From Sporopachydermia quercuum (lineage: Eukaryota > Ascomycota > Sporopachydermiomycetes > Sporopachydermiales > Sporopachydermiaceae), in assembly GCA_001599295.1 (NCBI GenBank), contig BCGN01000002.1:434001-498000 (forward strand): 64,000 bases of DNA, given 5' to 3'. The first letter of the stretch is position 1; the number at the start of each line of letters is the position of its first letter. Under the pieces are notes generated by a model. It did not search any database and was not told where the DNA came from. It saw nothing but the letters and a program-made list of their open reading frames with translations. Below are positions 56,917 through 64,000 of the stretch, in pieces. The position numbers and the translations under genes were made by a program.

Positions 56917-58278
56917 TGTGAGTTTCTGCTGATTTACTTTCTTTGTTTCTTGCGACACAGTTAGCATTGAGCGCGTAAGAATATAAGATAAGCACTTAAC
57001 AGCGAAAGCCACTGATAGAGTCCACATTTGCATTGAGCTGGAACGTACTAGAAGTGAATATACAGCAAGGAAATACTCACACTATAACGTACAATTCATC
57101 AATAGGATTGTTATCAGAGTTGATTATGATAATGATAATATTATAATAATAATATTATCTATGAAAAATGAACTGACCTTTATTTATTCACTTTCTCTAT
57201 TGATCCCGAACGGCACTCAGTAATGGACGATTATAACTGATTACGTGATCACAAAAGTGTTCATGAAACAGTATAGTTTCCGAAATTTCATTTTCTTCTC
57301 TTTGACATCGTTTCCTTTTTAGAGAAATCTAATGGCTTATTAGCCATTTATTAGATGATGATGAACTATCAGGAACAGTGTTGAGGATTCTGGCTACTAT
57401 AAAACTTGTAAAGACTTGTGCTGATTGTGCTATCAAAAGGAAGATGGTTTAGTTTCAACATCAACATACGGAGCTGATATTGATTGAAGAGCAATTATCA
57501 ATCCAGCAAAGATAAGCCATTGCAAAAAGAGAAACAAAGAGAAGCTCTAAAGCTGTTGAATTGAATGATACCAATCATTGAGGTGGCTTTTTGATTTGCC
57601 TATAAAGATAATGAATCGGAAAGCTCGTATTGTCTAAAGGTTTATCTTCTATGTATTTTTCAATACGTTTGCGCTATGGTTGTTGCACGTATTGAACAGA
57701 ACGAAACAAAATTGCTAGAGAGAGCATTAATCCAACTTTTGTCATTTATCCAGTAAATATCCATCACTTATTCGACATTTATCCTGTATACAAAAATGTG
57801 ATGATGAAGATAATGGGTAGGAATATTCACTATGAATTATTTATCACAATATACTTCTACCACTAGTATTAGTGTGAACTACCATGCATCCTAGACAGGC
57901 TGTACTATACATAACTACAATTTGTAATTAAATAGCAGTTAGACAGGTAATAGAAAGACTTCCATAGAAATTTCAATCAAACTACTAGAACAAATTAATG
58001 GTCAGGGATCTACTGTAGGATTCTGATATAGCTTTATAACATATTATGTGCCTTTGCCTAACTGTATTAACGGTATTTATTCGCTGTTCCGGGCAATTGG
58101 ATGCTTGAGCATTAAAATGAACTCGGATCTGACAAAAATAACCTTGTAGGCAAAGCATATATATACATGAGCTTATGATAGATGTTAGTCTTTTAGATAT
58201 GCTAATCTATCCAAATCTATCCAACATATCTAATCAACTTCCTATTATAACATCTTCAATTCATCATCAGACCGATTT
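56917..58278. other. Intergenic, RSE1-AIM32 (convergent)
   Basis: About 1.4 kb, strongly A/T-rich, with an ATAATAATAT run near 57125-57155. No gene or RNA is seen. Confidence 0.55.
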
Positions 58279-59879
58279 TTAGATATTACCCTTCGCTTGA
58301 ATTCCACGTAATAACTGTTTAATCAATACTTTATTTTCGACAGTTTGTTCAACAATGCCTTGAATGTGTAAAGGCTTCACTCTTCCATACCAAATTCCAA
58401 CACCATTAGTATCGAAATAAATTATGTTTCCAGCAAACTGAAGATTTCATTAGTATTCAGACTTTCATTGAAATGAAGTAAATCAATGATCTATTTCACT
58501 GACTGGAATTAGTAAGAGTTCAAATAATAAAATATACATACCATATGACCTGATAAATGAGATCCAAGCACTACTCTTATACCATTCTTATGTTCATTCC
58601 ATAGTATTCCTTTCTCTTGTAGAACCTTTTCCAGTTCGGCTTTCAATAAAGGACCTGCAATTCCACAACGAATATCTCTTGACCCATGACTACATATCAG
58701 TATCATCCCGTTGTTGTTGATAGGTTCGGGTTTATACATTTGTTTCAATCTATTGATATCCTCTATTGATAAGCCAGGAAAATCTTTTTCATAGTTTGAT
58801 TCAGGTTTTAGAAACAGTTTCATGAATTGAATAATAGATTCTTGATCGTTTGGAATATTGTTGATGAATATGTTATCAGGATAAATAACACCTGAAGTTT
58901 TGCTTGATTTGGAAGGAGTGTCTATAGCTGTGATAGCAACAGGTGCAGTGTTCTAAGAGTGTTAGTAGCGGTAGAGAGAGCCAATCGTCAGGAAGACGGT
59001 GAGGAGAAAGAGAATCAATACTGATGATATGAGATTTATTGACAGTGATTTTGTTGATTGTATTAGTAGTGATAGGAAGGTTGAATTGTATGTTGTGGAA
59101 GACATAAAGCATTTCTTGCTTATAGAATAAAGATATTAGGAATCTACTTGGAAAAAGTTAGTTTGATTCCAGTAGTACAATATCAATGTGCTTATTATTA
59201 GTAGCAATGTTTCTTGAATCAGCGATAAAGTACTCTCTGTTTAGAATCCCTATGGTGTCACTTTGTTCAGTTATACATTACCAGATTATTATTACCGTTG
59301 AACCTATTTCCACTGTTTTGCCTAATTGTTATCCTTTGTTATCTTACCTTTCTTTATTTCTGTCACATTCTACACAATCACCGTGATAAATTCATCCTTC
59401 AACTCTCATCTTATCAACTCATTCGATATTTCAATCTCAGGCTCAAATATACCTCTAAATATACTTACATCTAACACTTTTCGTTTTAAAGAACTCATCG
59501 TACCAATAATAGAACCAGGGATCAGTTCCACTTTATTCGGCCAGTTAGACGTCCCAGAATGTATGATTAAATGTTTGTACAATGGGCCAATACTTCCATT
59601 CAATTCAACATTGTAGTTGATTGGAAACTCAGCTGGGTACTCTGGTTCGCAGTATGTACAGCCTGTATCATGAGACGGCAGTTGGCACTCTTCTGTCATG
59701 GTGTATCCTATTGATGATATGGACACGTTACGAGTTGGGATTCGTATGTGAATGCGCTGGATGTTCATGNTGTGGCCGAAGTTACTGGAAAAGGTTCTAT
59801 TTATGCTGTTGGTGATGTTATTGGATAAATAGTTCCATCTTAGGCNTGTTCGCAATGCTTTGGATTTTGATCTGAACAT
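58279..59879 (-). CDS. AIM32: Aim32, thioredoxin-like mitochondrial protein (three introns)
   Basis: Exons 59469-59879, 59022-59118, 58542-58927 and 58279-58437 give 350 residues (S. cerevisiae Aim32 is 311). Phases 0, 1 and 0 are consistent. Donors are GTAAGT, GTATTG and GTATGT. Exon 1 has a basic mitochondrial leader and a cysteine cluster (DTGCTYCEPEYP), then HLIIHSGTSNWPNKVEL. Exon 3 has CSHGSRDIRCGIAGP, the C-x8-C of the family, and ends GSHLSGHM. Exon 4 begins FAGNIIYF, restoring the H-x3-H-x-FAGN motif. Exon 4 ends with LLRGIQAKGNI. Aim32 is a thioredoxin-like ferredoxin-type protein of the mitochondrial intermembrane space and matrix, linked to import redox control. The acceptor of intron 2 has a nearer alternative AG at 58964-58965, but only the chosen one keeps phase. 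N positions lie at 59770 and 59846. Confidence 0.88.
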
Positions 59880-61089
59880 TGTGACGATAAATAATATACT
59901 GTGTGGAAATTATGCAAATAAACGAATGATTCGAGTATCTTTTCTAGTTATTTAAATATGCTGCAAGATGCTGAAAATCTAATAGCCCAGGCGTAGTCGT
60001 ATTCACTTCAATGATCTGTGATAGTGTAGTTAGTAGGAATAGATGCTTGCACTACTTTTCTTTTCTCTTTCTCTTTTTTCTTTCCTCATTTTTTATTCTA
60101 TTTATATATATCATGAAGTGCCTTTCCTTTTTCTCTCATCAGTCTCTTCTATAATTATTGTTTATTAATATTCTGCTCATATGGACATTTCCATTCAATC
60201 TCGACTATTCGACCGTCTATAACCTGAGTTTTATAGTATTGTTCTCTTACTCATAATCTGATCTGATATCAGTTAATCTTTTTCTACGCCCGTGCTTATT
60301 TAACTTTATATTGACGAATTATTGAATATTCATATTGGATTACACAGCTTCGTTGCTTGAAGGTAGAGACTGTTCCGGTGAGTTATAGTTTGGAGAATCT
60401 GCGTGTTTATGTATGTACAAATGTAAGTATATGCCGAGTGGAAATCTTGTTCTGCTTATGAGATNTAGTAAGATTTGGAATAAGATTGAATTTTTATGGT
60501 CTTTTTCGTTGAGAATTAGAGGATAATAGTGAGATGTGTGTAATTGAATTTTTGTCTCGTATGAGTTATCTGATAGCACTTTCAACTGGATTATTGAGAC
60601 CCATCATAGAGTTGTTCCTGTAAGTGGTACTTGTTTATAGGCAATGTGCATGAAGGTACATCAATTCTGCAGGAGGAGGATTTTCGGACTTAAGTGTTAC
60701 ATGATATTCCTGAATTTCCCTACCTCACAAAACCCCGGAGATAGTATTGTTCTTACTGGAATTTCAGGGCTACTAGAAATCTTGATTTGCATAACGTAGA
60801 TCATTCTTCATTTAACTGCGATGTGAAATTCTTAAATGGATGACATTCTTAGGTTTCACATGCATATGAAAAGGTAGTACTCATGAAATGTACTGAAGGA
60901 TTGATGAATATAAATTAAAGAGAAGAAATAACAATGACGGCAACTGATAAACCGACGTACATATTGAGCTAATAAAGATTTAAAATTCCCCGCTGATTTC
61001 AACTAGAACATATGATGAAAATAAGAACTTGCAAACACTACTATTGATGTATAAACGAAAGAGAGTTTCCACTTCCACTGTTTAACAGC
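59880..61089. other. Intergenic, AIM32 to tRNA-Val
   Basis: About 1.2 kb of A/T-rich DNA. The 81-residue frame at 60340-60585 has no coding signs. One N lies at 60465. Confidence 0.55.
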
Positions 61090-61163
61090 GGTTCGATGGT
61101 CTAGTTGGTCATGGCATCTGCTTAACACGCAGAACGTCCCCAGTTCGATCCTGGGTCGAATCA
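61090..61163 (+). tRNA. tRNA-Val (AAC)
   Basis: 74 bases fold as a canonical cloverleaf. The acceptor stem GGTTCGA pairs with TCGAATC (one G-U), with A as discriminator. The D-arm region has GGTCTAGTTGGTCATGGC. The anticodon stem CTGC/GCAG encloses loop TTAACAC with anticodon AAC at 61124-61126. The T arm is CCCAG TTCGATC CTGGG. There is no intron. The sequence is close to S. cerevisiae tV(AAC). Confidence 0.98.
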
Positions 61164-61490
61164 TTGTTTTATTTTTTCTTATTTTTATTCCTTTTTGCTA
61201 TTATTTTTCTCCTAAATGGCTTACAATGGTCAGGTGGAATTTAAATTTATTCCTTCCTTACTGAAAGTGCCAGCGAATCATACAACTTTTCGGCAACTTG
61301 TCTGACAGACCGACTCGAATATATCGAGCGACTAGTGCCGGAAAACAGTAAATCCACTCATAGAATATGGGACTGTAATTAACTTGTTATTAATTTTTAT
61401 AATCCAATTGAAACGTACTGCCATCAGCAATACAACATCCTAAACAAATATAACATTTATATTAATAAACTATACGTAAATTCAACTCAT
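61164..61490. other. Intergenic, tRNA-Val to FPR gene
   Basis: A/T-rich 327 bases holding the tRNA terminator and the 3' flank of the FPR gene. Nothing else is seen. Confidence 0.6.
61167..61177 (+). terminator. Pol III T-run after tRNA-Val
   Basis: TTTT followed by A and six T begins four bases after the tRNA 3' end. This is the usual RNA polymerase III stop signal. Confidence 0.85.
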
Positions 61491-62825
61491 CTAATTGATG
61501 TTAAGCAACTTAACATCGAAAGTCAATTCACTGTTGGCTGGAATACCAGGAAGTGCCTTCTTTCCATAAGCCATTGGGGCAGGAATGATGATTCGTCTTT
61601 CACCACCAACAGCCATACCTAAAAGACCAACATCCCATCCCTTGATAACTTCACCTTTACCAACAGTGAAAGTAAATGGCTTTCCCTTAGTGTTTTTATC
61701 AAATACATTTCCGTTCTTGAGCTTTCCAACATATCTCAATGAAGCTTTGTTACCTTTCTTCAATTGAGCACCCTTTCCGACAGTTCTGTCTTCGATCTTA
61801 ACTCCACCTTGAATAACCTTAGTGGTAGGAGTAGGCTTAGCAGTAGAGCCAGAAGGGCCTTCTTCAAGCTTAGGAGGGAACTTCACTTCCTTCTTTTCCT
61901 TCTTAGCTTTCTTGGACGATTCCACAGGTTGCTCTTCAGCAGGTCTCTTCTTATCTTCCTTCTTTGACTTCTTAGCAGGCTTCTTTTCAATCTTAACTTC
62001 TTTTTCTTCTTCTTCTTCCTCCTCCTCCTCCTCCTCTTCTTCTTCTTCATCGTCTTCTTCGATTTCTTGAATTTTAGGCTCAACACCAGGAGGAAGGACT
62101 TCGTCTTCATCAGGTGTCAAATCATACTCGTCACTATCGAATTCACCTTCATCAGAGCCATAATCATAATCATCTTCATCGGAGTCATATGGTAAATCAA
62201 CGTAGTTACCAGTAAGGTGGACAGAATGGTCACCAGAAACCATGAAGTAAACTCTTTCATTAGGTGTTATAACAAGATCTAATGGTTGTTGGAAAACAGA
62301 CTTGGTAGACAAAGTGCAAACAGTGTAAGGTGCGTTGTTGAATTCTTCATCGAAATCGAAACCTTCATCATCTTCATCATCATCTTCTTCTTCTTCGTCT
62401 TCATCGGAGTCTTCATCTTCATCATCATCAGAGCCAGCGTCTTCGAATTCATCGGAAACGGTGACTTCTTTGGCTGATCCGTTAGCCTTTTTGCCTTTCT
62501 TACTCTTAGGAGTCTCTTCTTCCTCCTCTTCTTCTTCTTCTTCTTCTTCTTCTTCTTCTTCTTCTTCTTCTTCGATATCCATAATATCAGCTTCGTCATT
62601 ATCATCTTCGCTATCGAAATCATCATCATCGGTATCTACATCGTCAGAAACACGAATTATGCTCAAAGTAGTGGGTTTTTCTTCTTTTTCGTTGAAAGAT
62701 TCAAAATCCAATGCAGCCATAGTGATTCTGACAGCACAAGGAACTCGCAAAGCTGGGACAAGCTCTTGAGGACTCACATCTAAGATGTAAGTACCAATTG
62801 GCACAGCAGTAAATGACTCGGACAT
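61491..62825 (-). CDS. FPR3: Nucleolar FKBP prolyl isomerase Fpr3/Fpr4
   Basis: 444 residues from the ATG of [20 protein letters not shown]; the open frame extends upstream without a homologous start. The N-terminal nucleoplasmin-like domain (residues 1-90, interrupted by acid) is followed by several long Glu and Asp runs. Then comes a Lys-rich nuclear/nucleolar segment ([16 protein letters not shown], then [16 protein letters not shown]). The last 110 residues are a complete FKBP domain: [58 protein letters not shown] and [18 protein letters not shown]. It acts as a histone chaperone and proline isomerase at rDNA and H3 tails. S. cerevisiae has two paralogues, FPR3 and FPR4; this gene is likely their single ancestor. 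Confidence 0.93.
   Translation of the reverse strand: MSESFTAVPIGTYILDVSPQELVPALRVPCAVRITMAALDFESFNEKEEKPTTLSIIRVSDDVDTDDDDFDSEDDNDEADIMDIEEEEEEEEEEEEEEEEEEEETPKSKKGKKANGSAKEVTVSDEFEDAGSDDDEDEDSDEDEEEEDDDEDDEGFDFDEEFNNAPYTVCTLSTKSVFQQPLDLVITPNERVYFMVSGDHSVHLTGNYVDLPYDSDEDDYDYGSDEGEFDSDEYDLTPDEDEVLPPGVEPKIQEIEEDDEEEEEEEEEEEEEEEKEVKIEKKPAKKSKKEDKKRPAEEQPVESSKKAKKEKKEVKFPPKLEEGPSGSTAKPTPTTKVIQGGVKIEDRTVGKGAQLKKGNKASLRYVGKLKNGNVFDKNTKGKPFTFTVGKGEVIKGWDVGLLGMAVGGERRIIIPAPMAYGKKALPGIPANSELTFDVKLLNIN
62515..62575. repeat. GAA/GAG (TTC on plus strand) microsatellite in the FPR gene
   Basis: A CTT/TCC trinucleotide run on the plus strand encodes an uninterrupted poly-glutamate of about 19 residues. 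A second, shorter run lies at about 62010-62055. Acidic tracts are normal in Fpr3/4, but run length may vary. Confidence 0.85.
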
Positions 62826-63755
62826 GATGCTATGTGTGGATAGAGATATTATTGAATTACAGTAAATGACANACAACCAAATCAATATAAACGGTTATTA
62901 TTATGTTTATAGAACAATTGATATATTATTGCTTGAACTAATATTGTTATAATTACTGTAGCAGATTTTATAACATAGCAGTCAAACAGTAAGATAGCAA
63001 GCAAGAAGAATAAATACTGAAGTGCAAACAAAACTCACAGTAAACATCTTTTTTTTTATATTGTGAAAATTTTTTATTACTATGGGAGCTATAGAACAAG
63101 ATATTTCGGAAATGATGTCATTGAATAGGATAGGAGATGTGAAGTTGTCAAGGAGATCATGAGTAGAATATTTCTACAGAAATGTGCGCATAAATAGTGA
63201 AAGAAAGCAAAACGTGCTGGGAAATTAGCTGAGGTACTAGTTTAGACAGAACTACAAAGATTATCTAAGAATGTTGACAGCTGGAATTTCGTTTTGACTG
63301 ACATTACCAGTTATCGAGAGCAAATGCTTTACTATTAGATTTTCAGAGTATTTGTCGTATTATTTCCGATATCCATTCGAGGGAATGTGAATCAAATCAT
63401 AATTTGCACGTGCTAGTCAAGCTTGCATCTGAAGCAATTGAAAAACAAGNACCAGTAAATAGCAGCAATTCCAATTGAAATTTACAGAACTACTAATAGG
63501 TATCATTAGAAATAGTTTCAATACATGAAAATAAATAGTATCTCAAAAAAGCCAATGAAAAAATTGAGAGTAGGAACTATATGACAGAGAATTATTAAAT
63601 GATGACACAATCATGTAAGCCAGAAAAACACATAGTCACGTGTTACCACATGCTCATCTTAACTATTCAGCCCTTGTACTATCATAATTATACAAAACAA
63701 TCCAATAAAGCATCTATAAACATACAAAATGGAACCCAAAAGAAATATCAATAAT
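62826..63755. other. Intergenic, FPR gene to C2-domain gene
   Basis: About 930 bases, A/T-rich, with N positions at 62872 and 63450. It should hold the FPR promoter. No gene is seen; RPL6, which lies here in S. cerevisiae, is absent. Confidence 0.5.
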
Positions 63756-64000
63756 TTATAGCTGCTTGTAGTTGAAATTAGCAATCAAAGAGCCTCCTGT
63801 TCCAGGTATATCAATAGAAACATCCTCATTCACCCTATCCAGTACCACTGACAAAGGTAATGAAGTTTTACCTATTTCATGATGACGACCGAATGATTTA
63901 CTCTCAAATAATCTGAACAACAAGTTGCAATCAGGTGACGCTCTAAAAGGGAATGATTCATTCCAACGAATATTAACTGAACTATTTTCTGAATCGGTAC
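63756..64000 (-). CDS. C-terminal part of a C2-domain protein, possibly a tricalbin (cut by window edge)
   Basis: The last 81 codons of a gene entering from the right edge; the 5' part is outside. NIRWNESFPFRASPDCNLLF matches the N-x-x-W-N-E-x-F turn of C2 domains, and FESKSFGRHHEIGKTSLPLS matches the following strand pair. The end is GTGGSLIANFNYKQL. C2 domains bind membranes, often with calcium. In S. cerevisiae the tricalbin TCB3 (YML072C) lies on the same strand near FPR3 (YML074C), so a tricalbin C-terminal C2 is a reasonable guess from position, not from sequence alone. Confidence 0.6.
   Translation of the reverse strand, partial: TDSENSSVNIRWNESFPFRASPDCNLLFRLFESKSFGRHHEIGKTSLPLSVVLDRVNEDVSIDIPGTGGSLIANFNYKQL

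Noticed and set aside
61822-62769. Poly-serine and poly-lysine frames over the FPR gene
   Set aside because: They are other-frame readings of the GAA/GAG acidic repeats.

Overview
The window is nuclear DNA of a budding yeast (Saccharomycotina). Introns carry GTATGT/GTAAGT-type donors and TACTAAC-like branch sites. The proteins match yeast families: polo kinase Cdc5, Rpb11, Sin3, Rpl4, Hmt1, Gsm1, Rqt4, Pam16, Set3, Ime2, Cpr3, Ent3, Gsf2, Rse1, Aim32 and Fpr3/4. CTG falls on invariant leucines in RPB11 and HMT1, so the standard code is likely and the CUG-Ser and CUG-Ala clades unlikely. The DNA is AT-rich, with about three dozen isolated N positions. I did not assign a species.

Layout. 0-11 kb: CDC5, then divergent RPB11 and SIN3. 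11-17 kb: an unrecognised 208-residue protein, then convergent RPL4 and HMT1. 17-38 kb: a 3.1 kb gene-free stretch, GSM1, RQT4, a five-exon CCCH zinc-finger gene (ZC3H3/Red5 type), PAM16, SET3 and IME2. 38-49 kb: a 2.9 kb divergent spacer, a gene built like a pogo/CENP-B transposase but with a changed catalytic triad, CPR3 and ENT3. 49-60 kb: GSF2, RSE1 and AIM32. 61-64 kb: tRNA-Val(AAC), FPR3/4 and the end of a C2-domain gene cut by the window edge.

Nine of the roughly 19 protein genes carry 15 introns that I could place by reading frame and homology. This is far above Saccharomyces cerevisiae density. AIM32 has three introns, IME2 two and the CCCH gene four; PAM16 has a first coding exon that is only the ATG. 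These genes need splicing at junctions that a plain open-frame search misses.

Gene order agrees with S. cerevisiae in several blocks: RPB11-SIN3, RPL4-HMT1, GSM1-PAM16-SET-IME2 and GSF2-RSE1-AIM32. RQT4 and SET3, which lie on a different duplicated segment in S. cerevisiae, sit here inside the GSM1-IME2 block. That suggests an order from before the whole-genome duplication. By function the window holds chromatin repressors (Sin3, Set3), a meiotic kinase (Ime2), cell-cycle control (Cdc5), splicing (Rse1), ribosome and ribosome-rescue factors (Rpl4, Rqt4), protein import and folding (Pam16, Cpr3, Gsf2, Fpr) and trafficking (Ent3). The strongest candidate for something little described is the pogo-derived gene at 40846-42939.
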